Shown piece by piece: positions 54,905 to 64,000 of a DNA stretch of 64,000 nucleotides. This DNA comes from Juglans regia (Eukaryota; Streptophyta; Magnoliopsida; Fagales; Juglandaceae), in contig NW_023361825.1 of the NCBI RefSeq assembly GCF_001411555.2, positions 55,189 to 119,188 of the forward strand, written 5' to 3'. Within the stretch, counting starts at the first letter, position 1; every line of letters starts with the position of its first letter. The translations under genes and the position numbers were made by a program. A model generated the notes under the pieces. That model made no database searches and had not been told where the DNA came from. It saw nothing but the letters and a program-made list of their open reading frames with translations.

Positions 54905-56790
54905 GTAGTTCATTCCTAAAATTTGTTTCTCATAATTATCAACATATTTATTTATCTTGTCTCATTTTTATGTAATCTTTTTATAAATAAAAATTTATGT
55001 TTTGTATTCAATTACTATTGAGAGTAGCTTAAATGCAATTTCACACGACTATTGTTTTCAATTCAAAAGGAAATCGAATTTAAAAAAATAAAAGCATATT
55101 AATTAATTCAAAATGGGAAAACAATAATATGGGATTAGAAAATAGAAAGGATGGCAAAAAAGTGAACACACTATCTCAAAATCGATATGGGTCATAATCC
55201 AATTATTTTTATAACTTGGTTCATAAGCTGGCCCATGTGTCACTTTCCAGGACGCAGACTGAACTCGTGGGATACCACTCATCACTTGCAGCTCTTGTGT
55301 GACGGACCTGACGGTATAACCAACACTCCGATTATATATATCTATTATCCACTCCATATTAAAAGCGTCACTGTTAAAAGGAATACTATTTTTCGTCTTC
55401 CTTTTTATTCCCATTTTACCCCTATGTTTGAGTATTCCGTTTCTTTTTTATTTTCAAAGTTGTCCCTACTTTTTTCATCAACTGTCTGTTTTGTCCTTTT
55501 TGTTTTTCCAATTTTAACCGTCTTTTTAACCTATTTCATTCTCTTTTCTTCATGTTTTTGTTGTCTTCTTACAGTTTTGAAGTTCATCGTTTCCTCTCAC
55601 CTACTGTAACTATTTCATACTTCATATTTTGCTTCCTCTTCTCGCCTTTTTTATTCCTCACTTTTTCACACAAACATCTCGGTGCTTTTAAAATTTCTCA
55701 GATCTCAGGTAAACCGTGAGCCACGGCCGTGTTCTTCACTGCTAAATCCGGAAAGTTTTCCTCCAAAATGAAATCTTGTTTTGCAAAAGCATAGGTTAAA
55801 ACGTGTGGATTTAAAAAAATTATTAAAACTTCTCATATCTAAATTAAAACGTGAAGATCTGTTGAAGTTTATAAAGATTGAAAAAATAATTTATCCGTAT
55901 ACACCTACACCCATGGATGCCGTCTTCGTCGTCTTTGTTGGAGAAAAATTATCATGGGGCTGGAAGAGAGAGCTTCTAAAGCAGAGAGAGAGATGAAAGA
56001 GATGAAAAAGTGAGGAAGAGAGGGAAGGGAGGCTGCCGAAAATCTAGCCTAATCTAATTATTATAATTTTTTTAAATTTTAATATAAAATAAAATAAAAA
56101 ATTTAATTTTTTAAATTTTAAAATAAAAATAATATTTAAAAATATATTTTAACGATATTTTATTTAATTTTTTAATTTTAATTTTAACTTATAACATCTA
56201 ATGCAAGAGTAAACGAAGCATGGTAGGAGAGAGAGAGAGTTTTGAGAGAAATGGCAGTGTTCGCACCGAGAAGGAAGGAAATTTTTCCTAGGGTTTTTCT
56301 TGGGTCTAAACGGATCTTATGGGGTGGGAGGGGGGGTTAACTGGAAAGGACTGGGCTTTATATATGAGATTTTGGGCTTTTAGATGTGAGAATTAGACAC
56401 TGTTAAAAATAATTTCAGACCTAACTATTACCCTTTAATCTGATAATTTATTTTCTAAATTTATATACCAATTGGCAATTGCCCATAAAATTGTCATAAT
56501 AAAATATAATCTTAACATATAATAATTGATGTTGTTATATTTTTTTCTCAAATGCATGAATAGTAATTTCCTGACCATTTTCACATATGCTCAGATTTTG
56601 GAATTCCCTAACTAAAAAGTAAAAATCATTTATGGCAGTTCACATTTTATACTTCAAATATTAAAAACCTATTTGCAAACATAAAACAAGATAAAATGTC
56701 CTAACAAGAATTTCTTTTTCTACTAATCAAATTCCATGTCAAAACTCATTTCACATATGACTTTTTTTTCCTAATTAGGTGCTTGCAAGG
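54905..56790. other. spacer with an orphan promoter-leader-like patch; no gene called
   Basis: A TATATATATC stretch near 55333 precedes a long T/C-rich leader (55400-55690), a CAG/GTAAAC donor-like site near 55709 and a short ATG frame at 55768. This looks like a promoter and 5' UTR of an unidentified gene. Next comes AT-rich sequence and a GAGAGAGA patch near 56230. No domain was recognised in any frame. Confidence 0.35.
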
Positions 56791-57919
56791 GCATATGTGT
56801 CTTGCACATAACACCATAACTAGGAGTTCTGCTGCGTACAACCGCCCTTGTGGAACCGTGCGTAATCTGATGAAGTGGCTCTGACAGATTTTTTGTTTTG
56901 TTTTGTTTTTAAAATGATGGTGGCTTTGTGTTTTGACAAATGAAGAAGTTTGTTGAGGAAGGCTGGGTCACGAGAGAAATCCCGCATGCGTGTAGCCACT
57001 TTCATCTAAATGATGTGGCGACTACCTGGAGATTGAGAAATGGAAGACGAACGGAAGCTGGTGGAAGACGAACAGAAGCTTGTTGCAGAGATGAAGGGGA
57101 GAGATGCCGTCGTGCTATAGGTATTGAAGGCTGGAGTGAAAACGAAGCTTCTTGAAGACGAATGGAGGCATATGTGTCTTGCACATAACACCATAACTAG
57201 GAGTTCTGCTGCGTACAACCGCCCTTGTGGAACCGTGCGTAATCTGGTGAAGTGGCTCTGACAGATTTTTTGTTTTGTTTTGTTTTTAAAATGATGGTGG
57301 CTTTGTGTTTTGACAAATGAAGAAGTTTGTTGAGGAAGGCTGGGTCACGAGAGAAATCCCGCATGCGTGTAGCCACTTTCATCTAAATGATGTGGCGACT
57401 ACCTGGAGATTGAGAAATGGAAGACGAACGGAAGCTGGTGGAAGACGAACAGAAGCTTGTTGCAGAGATGAAGGGGAGAGATGCTCGTGCTATAGGTATT
57501 GAAGGCTGGAGTGAAAACGAAGCTTCTTGAAGACGAATGGAGGCATATGTGTCTTGCACATAACACCATAACTAGGAGTTCTGCTGCGTACAACCGCCCT
57601 TGTGGAACCGTGCGTAATCTGATGAAGTGGCTCTGACAGATTTTTTGTTTTGTTTTGTTTTTAAAATGATGGTGGCTTTGTGTTTTGACAAATGAAGAAG
57701 TTTGTTGAGGAAGGCTGGGTCACGAGAGAAATCCCGCATGCGTGTAGCCACTTTCATCTAAATGATGTGGCGACTACCTGGAGATTGAGAAATGGAAGAC
57801 GAACGGAAGCTGGTGGAAGACGAACAGAAGCTTGTTGCAGAGATGAAGGGGAGAGATGCCGTCGTGCTATAGGTATTGAAGGCTGGAGTGAAAACGAAGC
57901 TTCTTGAAGACGAATGGAG
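56791..57919. repeat. near-identical 377-bp tandem triplication
   Basis: Units 56791-57167 (377), 57168-57542 (375) and 57543-57919 (377). By eye units 1 and 3 are identical. Unit 2 differs by one substitution (AATCTGGTGA for AATCTGATGA) and a 2-base deletion (GATGCTCGTG for GATGCCGTCGTG). Each unit also has an internal 21-bp near-repeat (TGGAAGACGAACGGAAGCTG and the following copy). Open frames of 60-71 codons on both strands repeat with the unit but have no family features. Such low divergence means recent amplification, or an assembly artefact. Confidence 0.9.
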
Positions 57920-57970
57920 GGATACGAAGGGAGAAAAAAAAGTCGAATCTCATATTTGTAGGATATTCAA

Positions 57971-58180
57971 TTGTGATTTTCCTCTGTTTTCTCGACAACC
58001 AAATAGACTATTATGGACTATTGTTGTGATTTTCCTCTGTTTTCTCGGCAACCAAACAAACTTTATGGACTATTGTTGTGATTTTCCTTTGTTTTCTCGG
58101 CAACCAAACAGACTTTTACGGACTATTGTAGACTAGTGCGTGATTTTCCTCTATTTTCTCTGCAACCAAACAAACTGACT
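57971..58180. repeat. 52-bp minisatellite, four units
   Basis: Units begin at about 57971, 58024, 58076 and 58138 with TTGTGATTTTCCTCTG and contain TTTTCTCGGCAACCAAACA. It lies 50 bases after the 377-bp triplication, so the locus is prone to tandem amplification. Confidence 0.85.
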
Positions 58181-59199
58181 TCTGCTATCCTACTGCGAAG
58201 TTAGTGGAAGTGATGGTGCCGAGCGTGCGCATGCCATCTTAGAAATTAGTAAAGAAATTATATGTAAGTTGGTAAGGTATTTAAGAATAAAATTCAACCT
58301 GGGTTCTTAGATTCATTGGAAATGTGAAGAAAAATAAATTTCGGCTTGTGAAGGAAAAAAAAAAAAAGAAAGAGGCTTCGGCTGATATTTCGAAGGGTTA
58401 TGAAGAAGTAGAAAAGTTTGAAGATTTATGGAAAAAAGGATACATACATTGACTCGTTTCCTTCTTTTGATCTCTTCATTTTCATGCTTATGCAAATTTC
58501 AGTTCTCCATTCTCTTTCGTTAGTTTTAAGCAACTTAAAAGACTTTTGAGTAACACAGATGAAGATAAACAGTCGTCGAGCTGAGCGAAACGAAGAGAGA
58601 GACGTATAAAAAATAATTTTTTTTTTTTTATAAAAAGTGGGCCCGGTTACGCGAGGGTTTCACCAGCTGGTTGTAAGTAGAATTTTTGCCATAACTAGTA
58701 TACATAAATAGTCCTACTACGTCCAACCGATAATGGCAACCGCCGTGTAATCGGCTGACGCTAATATATTAACAAAAAAATCAAAACCAAAATCAGTTGG
58801 TTTATTTCACTGGACTCCACTTGCAAAGTTTCTCACTATCTTTTTTTCTTCGGTTTTCTTTTCCCAATTGATTTTTCTCTTTCTTCCAAGTGTGGCTAAT
58901 TTCTAGATCAGAACAGAAAGGGTTTATTTTCGCTTCATTTTCATTAGAATGATTTGCAGCATTAAAAAATTGCAACTGGTGGGGAGTAATCGTAATCCTG
59001 GGGACTTCCCAGGTAGAAGTGATACCCATGAAAATATAGAATGTCCGAGTTGAGAAAAGCTCGACTTCGTACAAAATAGAATGTCCCGGAAGATAAATTT
59101 CAATTGTCTTGACATCATGAATAATGCTAATCATACAAAGAAAAGAGGAAAAAAAGAAGCTACAAAATTTAACCGAATTTCATGCGGAGAAAATTTTCG
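58181..59199. other. spacer, no recognised gene
   Basis: A minus-strand open frame (59134-58802, 110 codons, contains LPGHSILYEVELFSTRTFYI) is the longest candidate. It has no motif that I can name and no clear start context. Confidence 0.35.
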
Positions 59200-59958
59200 A
59201 CATTCCGGAAAGCCAAATCAGAAATGTTGATGAATGTGCTTCACCGGTGACGGATCGAAGGTGGGGTTGGGTCCAATAGGTTGCCAAGAGGTCGAGGATG
59301 AAGTGGTGTGAAGATGGTGGCCAATAGCAGTGCGACGGCGGCGCAGCGGCGGAAGGAGTGCCGCAGCTTCAATGGGCTCGTGGTGCCTAACGGCGGCGCG
59401 AATGGAGCTGAGGTTGGTGGGGTAAGGTTGCCGGCGGCTGGGGAAGCTAATGGGCTGGGCGGTGCCGATCACCGCCGGCTCACAGCAGCGCTGGGTGGAG
59501 AAGAAGGAAACAGACGGAGAGAGGGAGGGGGAGCTGGGTTGCGCGCGGGAGAAACCGAAGGGAGAAATAAGGAAAAAAGAAAAGAAAGAGGAAAGAAAAT
59601 GAGAGGAAAGAAAAATAGAGGGAAAAGAAATAAGGTCCAATCCTTATAACTTGGGTCACAAAAATGATCTAACGGAAACGATTTCAAAACCACAAGTTTA
59701 AATAAAATAATTTAAACGTAATGGTAAAGTCAAGTTGAAGTAATTTAATCTCGCAGTAATTAATTAAATATTAAAAGTAATTTAAATGCATAACAATAAA
59801 TAAATATTAAGAAAGCACATAAAAATAATTTTCACCAAATTAAAATCATAAAAATAAACTCACTAAAAATCCAAACAATTTAAAAATAAGAGAATAAATT
59901 TTTGAATAAATAAAAATAATCCTTCAATAAAAATATATTAAAATACGGGGTGTGACAC
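59200..59958 (-). repeat. LTR-like region on the minus strand (TGTCACACCCCG end)
   Basis: At 59945-59957 the plus strand reads CGGGGTGTGACA, the complement of TGTCACACCCCG, a common plant LTR start. Reading left, AT-rich U3-like sequence is followed by a C/T-rich leader with CCGCC blocks (59560-59220), as in the TGTAACACCC family. The left border is unknown. The GC-rich ORFs on both strands are composition artefacts. Confidence 0.4.
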
Positions 59959-61162
59959 AACATCCTCAAATGTTTGTATGATTTTGGAATACTAGTTTCA
60001 TTTCATAGTTAAACACTTGCATATATCTGTTTTCATAAATGATTGATTTGATAAAATCTTTTATTTCGTAACTATGTTGAGAATCGGTATATATGTCAAA
60101 CCTAATAATATTTACGTAAAGAATGATATTTATAAACTTGGAAATTTTGGATGTACAACTCTCACTGATAAGGGCTGTGGTTGTTATTTTGAGTTGCTCT
60201 GAAACCTGTCCCCATGAAGTTGAAATAAGATAGTAACTCTGATGCTTGAAATGGGAGCAAATGAAGAGTGATTTGCAAATAAGAAGTGAAAACGTTACTA
60301 GCCACCAACAAATTAAAGAGAGATATATGAAGAGATGGGCGCACATCCTTTCACTGAAAAATGAAGAAATCGGCTGTGGGGGGAGGAAGCTATCGGAGGA
60401 GGGGGAGAGAGAGGGGGCTGGAACTTATCCTTGAGAAAAAATAAACTAAATGATTCCCTGCATGCCAACCTATTGTTTAGTTTGCTACAACTCATATGTG
60501 TCAGTTCCTCATTCGCAGGTGTAAAAAAGAATTTCTCACCCGTCCGGCTGGTAGCCCCTCTCTTCTATAAAGGATACTTCATTAAATGGCAGATATCACA
60601 GTAACGAGTTTTTGCTTTTTTTTTAAATCACATAGCTCAATAGAATCAGAGAAGTGGTCGGTGACGGATAGAAATTATAGAATAAAGCACGTGAACAACA
60701 ACACTATAAACTATAGAAAAATTATACTATAATTACCATTCTTCTTTAGTCGGCGATGGGGAAACAGTTCTCCGTTGTGTTGCGAAATATTCCTTTCCTC
60801 TTGTTTACTTTTAACATAAACCCAAAAAAAATAAAAAAGACCATATACACTTATGCGATATTTAAGCCCCACAGCCACAATTTTAACTAAGAGATAAAAT
60901 TAAGAAAGAATTTAGAATCCTAAAAAAAAAAGATTTTATAAGACAAATTAGACTCTATCACTCAAAGAAAATAATCTTTATAAATAGCTTACAGGAGGTA
61001 ACAAATTCTTAACTTGATTTACTTGCTACTTTATACACTTATTCTCATATTACTATACTAACTTAAATATTGGAGATGGAGACTCCACAGGGTAAGCAGT
61101 GTCACCCTTTTATTCGTTGCAAATCATCCGTGTGGTTGGTGGTGTGAAACACATCCTTAAAA
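59959..61162. other. spacer, no recognised gene; possible LTR end at the right
   Basis: No coding domain. If the PBS-like motif at 61163 is real, the sequence to its left would be a plus-strand LTR, with a TATA-like CTATAAAGGATA near 60563 as candidate promoter. Confidence 0.35.
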
Positions 61163-61180
61163 GTGGCACCGTCTATGGGA
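61163..61180 (+). promoter_or_regulatory. gypsy primer-binding-site-like motif
   Basis: GTGGCACCGTCTATGGGA resembles the TTGGCGCCGTCTGTGGGA downstream of TAT-type gypsy LTRs and the motif at 51.77 kb. No gag was recognised downstream, so this may be a short relic. Confidence 0.4.
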
Positions 61181-61214
61181 TCTATACAAACTTCAACGTG
61201 ATTTTCACATACTA

Positions 61215-61371
61215 ACCACCACGCAATTACACGCAAATTGCAATTTCTTAATATCATAAAGGAGAGTAGGGGAATTCTGCAGCTCAAGAGAATGTCTTCA
61301 AAAAATCAAATAAGATCTCCTAACTTTGTTATTTTTCTTTTTGTTTACAAACTAACGCTGCAAGGAATAAA

Positions 61372-61378
<7 letters not shown>
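61215..61378 (+). repeat. direct repeat, left copy
   Basis: About 165 bases matching 62024-62190, sharing GCAATTTCTTAATA, GAGAGTAGGGGAATTC, AAGAATGTCTTC-type and CAAATAAGATCTCCT words. Followed by a (TA)n run at 61375-61407. Confidence 0.85.

Positions 61379-61407
<29 letters not shown>
61375..61407. repeat. (TA)n microsatellite
   Basis: About 16 uninterrupted TA units. The right copy of the flanking repeat carries a shorter (TA)n at about 62184-62200, so the microsatellite is part of the duplicated unit. Confidence 0.9.
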
Positions 61408-61411
<4 letters not shown>

Positions 61412-62023
61412 CGTGGAGAAAGAACACAAGAAACAAATGCACTACACACGTGCACCATGCACTGCGTACATAGGAAAGGGGTACATGGCATGCACCCACT
61501 TCCTCCACCATGTGGAAGCCGCAGCCACCGGTGACCCATCAATGAAACAACAACGGCGGAGGCTTTGGCCTGAAACTCACTGGATCGAAGTGTTGTGCAT
61601 GCCGTGTACAGTGAGGGCAAAGAGCAACAAGCTGTTGGAGGCCCATACACCGGCGTCTATGAGCTTGCAGAGAGACCACCACCCACCAACCGCACCGCCG
61701 GCTGTTTCTGTAGCCAGTCGGGTGGTTCCCCAACACAGGTAGCCAGTTGCGTGTGGCATAGTGTGGACAGAGGATGCATGCCGTTGAAGGACCACCAAAC
61801 CAAGCAGTCGTGCACCAGCTAGCCCATCACCGACCACGACCTTGCTCGCCTGCATTGTCTATCGTTAGCGCGGTGGTTCCTGACCCTTGGAGCTCTTCGC
61901 CATGCACCTCGTCGTTCTCGCCTGTGCGCACCAAAGGAGACCATTGGGCGCCACCTGCTCCTCGCCATGCATCTCACCGTTCTCGCCCGTGGGCACCAAG
62001 GGAGAACACTCGGCGCCAACATA
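61408..62023. other. GC-rich segment between the two direct repeats
   Basis: About 600 bases rich in CACC/CCGCC and CCATGCA words, unlike the AT-rich flanks. Several ORFs are open on both strands because stops are rare at this composition; none shows a domain. CATGCATCTC/CCATGCACCTCGTCGTTCTC and CCATGCATCTCACCGTTCTC-type segments near 61903 and 61965 form a degenerate tandem pair. Confidence 0.5.
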
Positions 62024-62190
62024 CCAACCACCATGCAATCGCACGCAAACCGCAATTTCTTAATACCGGAAATGAGAGTAGGGGAATTCCTCGACTCACA
62101 AGAATGTCTTCAAAAAATCAAATAAGATCTCCTCAACTTTGTTATTTTTCTTTTTGTTTACAAACTAACGCATTAGCGAATAATATATAT
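62024..62190 (+). repeat. direct repeat, right copy
   Basis: Partner of 61215-61378 in the same orientation. The pair may be LTRs of a small non-autonomous (TRIM-like) element, or a segmental duplication that took in the GC-rich insert. No TG/CA termini are obvious. Confidence 0.85.
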
Positions 62191-62204
62191 ATATATATAT
62201 TAGA

Positions 62205-62686
62205 AAATTATAATGAAAATAATGGAATCACAAAAACAAAAAATAAAGATCTAGACCACAAGGGTCAATTATAACGACGATTTCTTTAGAACATATTTTG
62301 TCCTCTTTCAACGTGCTATAAAGTATTGACCAAATTGTTTCCAAGATGCAATGAAACCCTCTTTTCTCGTTGTTCTACAATAGCATTTTTATAGAACAAC
62401 TCAAAAACACAATTTTTTTAGAATTACGAGATGGAGAAATATATTTTAGGAGGAAACTCTTGTCTTTTCTTATCTATTATGAAATCTAAATAGGTCAATT
62501 ATCTTATAATCCACTCATGATGCATTCCAACAACTAAAAGACAGCTAGTTTTCTTGTTAAGACACAAATGTTGTCTAAGATGTAGAAAATGACTAATTTT
62601 TTGTAACAAATATTGTTTAACATTTTCTTTTTCATTATTTTAATGAGTTAACATTCTCCATTAATGTACAATATTTTATTTAAACA
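62205..62686 (+). repeat. solo or truncated Copia LTR, related to element 3
   Basis: An inverted relative of 40333-40800. Shared ordered words include ATGGAATCACAAA, AATAAAGATCT, CTTTAGAACATATTTT, TTGTTCTAC(A), TTAGGAGGAAACTCT, ATCTTATAATCCACT and ACAATATTTTATTTAA, ending near TTTAAACA at 62686. No pol sequence adjoins, so it is a solo or fragmentary LTR. Confidence 0.65.
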
Positions 62687-62836
62687 TATAAGGAAAATGA
62701 TACATTACATTATTATTTAAAATACCCAAAATAATTTTATCATTTTAATAAAATCTAACCTTAATGTGGCATAATGTATATGTTTGTTTTTTTTTTTTTG
62801 TTTTTTTTTGTTTTGCTTTTTATTATATACTCAGAT
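62687..62836. other. short AT-rich spacer with T-runs
   Basis: Contains T-rich runs near 62790-62815. Nothing else. Confidence 0.4.
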
Positions 62837-64000
62837 TGTAACACCCGGACCCAAAATTTGTATAGTTGGACTTTAGATTTTTACTTATTTATTTTTTTTA
62901 TAGCTTGATTGTTTTTTTTTAAGTTCTTAATTTACGATTTTGAATAGCGTTTTTTTTTTTCTTTTCTTTTAGAAGTCGTGGCCGTTTATTTTTTTTTATT
63001 TCTTTCCGGATGTTTCATTTTTTTAATTCTTTCTCTTTCGGTGTCATCTCTTATTTCCGTAAGTTTATTTTTTTTCTCTTTTCGTTCACGTCGTGCGCAC
63101 ACACACGTCCCTCATGCACGTCTCGCGTCCGTTTGGTTTTCATCTAGGGTTTTCTTTTCATGTTCAATCGTCTATTTTTATTCATATGAAGAAAGCTCGC
63201 GCCGCTGCCTTCCCACGCGAAACCTTAGCCCAGTATATATATTTTTTTTTCTTCTTCTTCCTCCTCAGCCTCCACTCCCTCGGTTGCTTGCACTCCCATA
63301 CCGAGAGTCACCCCACATAAGCCAGCCCTTCGTCGTCCCTTTTACCGTCACAAGTGCACCCCTCGGAAGCCTCAGATCAGCTAACCCATCTTCACCATGC
63401 ATCGAACAGAATTCACGCTGCCTCCCAAACGAAATCGACGCAACCGTGCAAGCTTTGCATCTCCACGGATCACAACTCCACTTCGCCGTGCATCACCTCC
63501 TCTTGGCCATCACTGGAGCCCAGCTTCTCCGCCGTACTCGACCTGCACCACCACCAGAGTGCTGAGAAACAACCATCTACAGAGTGAGTCAAAACTCCTC
63601 TGTTTTGAGTCCGAAAAACAGAGCATTGGTTGCTCCCCCAAGCACGGCAGTTTCGGGCGTCTCCTCCGCGGCGCAAAGGGAACCCGTAATCTAGCACCCC
63701 AGCCACGCCTCGCCGTGCCACCGACGATAGCCACCCCAGTCGTATCACCCTCACGGTGAGTACCTCCCTCGGTTACTCCCTCCTTTCTCTCCGCCCTCTC
63801 TCGCTCACCTCTCCCTCTCTTTGTCTTGTGCCCAGCGCTGCTCGACGGAAGCCTCGCCGCGCTCCTGCTCTTCTGCCGCACCACTACAGTCCCTCCAGCC
63901 AGCCCGTCGCGCCTCGGATTCCCTTGGGTAGTTTCCGCCGTGCATGTTTTCAGTTACGTAGGTTTTACTTTGGTTTGTCTTCAAGGAATAAAATGAATTG
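62837..64000 (+). repeat. long gypsy-like LTR (family TGTAACACCC), copy c, leaving the window
   Basis: It starts TGTAACACCCGGACCC at 62837, as copy b does at 25477. A T-rich stretch and then a C-rich leader (63230-63900) with CCCTCACGGTGAGTACC near 63748 match the layout of copy a (CCCCTCACGGTAAGCC near 15812). The conserved CACGGT-RAG donor-like site suggests a spliced leader in the element transcript. The ORFs in the C-rich part are Ser/Pro/Arg strings in all frames and are not called as genes. The 3' part lies beyond the window. Confidence 0.5.

Noticed and set aside
56820..57907. Repeated 60-71-codon ORFs read as a tandem gene family
   Set aside because: ORFs on both strands repeat only because the 377-bp unit repeats; unit 2 is frameshifted; no recognised motif.
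62978..63887. 195-codon Phe/Ser-rich ORF and its antisense partner
   Set aside because: T-rich then C-rich LTR leader; no start context, no domain, open in several frames.

Overview
The window looks like nuclear DNA of a eudicot, probably a woody species. The evidence is a Bet v 1/MLP-type pseudogene with a GT-AG intron, plant Ty1/copia, Ty3/gypsy, L1-type LINE, CACTA, hAT and Tourist-like elements, AT-rich spacers, and a plant V-PPase exon fragment. A Fagales-like tree is my guess and rests on repeat style only. No intact host protein-coding gene was found. Almost every recognisable coding stretch is a decayed transposable element (TE) or a broken gene piece, so this is a heterochromatin-like TE graveyard.

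Layout. 0.1-0.7 kb: MLP-like pseudogene. 2.3-2.6 kb: one end of a CACTA-like element. 3.45-8.53 kb: Copia element 1 with both LTRs, PBS, PPT and a 5-bp TSD, on the minus strand, inserted into the 3' end of an older Copia element 2 (8.5-12.9 kb). Element 2 also carries a 5'-truncated LINE in its gag. 13.0-14.0 kb: a Tourist-like MITE and a plus-strand Copia relic. 15-17.5 kb: a long gypsy-like LTR relic whose relatives start at 25.5 and 62.8 kb, with minus-strand LTR-like stretches near 32-34, 38-39 and 59-60 kb. 17.8-18.2 kb: a GGTACC-rich inverted-repeat element. 20.41-25.38 kb: a CACTA element with TIRs and TTG TSD. 28.7-30.4 kb: a 0.8-kb tandem duplication containing a 33-bp minisatellite. 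31.2-32.3 kb: LINE 3' end. 35.56-36.23 kb: a non-autonomous hAT element with a perfect 8-bp TSD. 36.5-38.1 kb: tandem duplications. 39.3-40.1 kb: two Tourist-like MITEs. 40.3-44.7 kb: Copia element 3, abutting a LINE ORF1 fragment. 48.2-51.8 kb: gypsy gag-protease remnant with an opposite-strand coiled-coil ORF and 110-bp-type repeats. 52.4-54.9 kb: a MITE, then a hAT transposase remnant carrying an intron-containing V-PPase fragment. 56.8-58.2 kb: a nearly perfect 377-bp triplication and a 52-bp minisatellite. 61-64 kb: PBS-like motif, direct repeats, a Copia LTR relic and the start of a long LTR that leaves the window.

The genes do not form a pathway. The informative relations are structural: nested insertions, TSDs, captured gene pieces and tandem amplification. 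The best candidates for novelty are the hAT element with the V-PPase fragment (53.0-54.9 kb), the CACTA element with an opposite-strand foreign ORF and palindromic subterminal arrays, and the young 377-bp triplication. All family calls come from reading motifs by eye; no database search was run.
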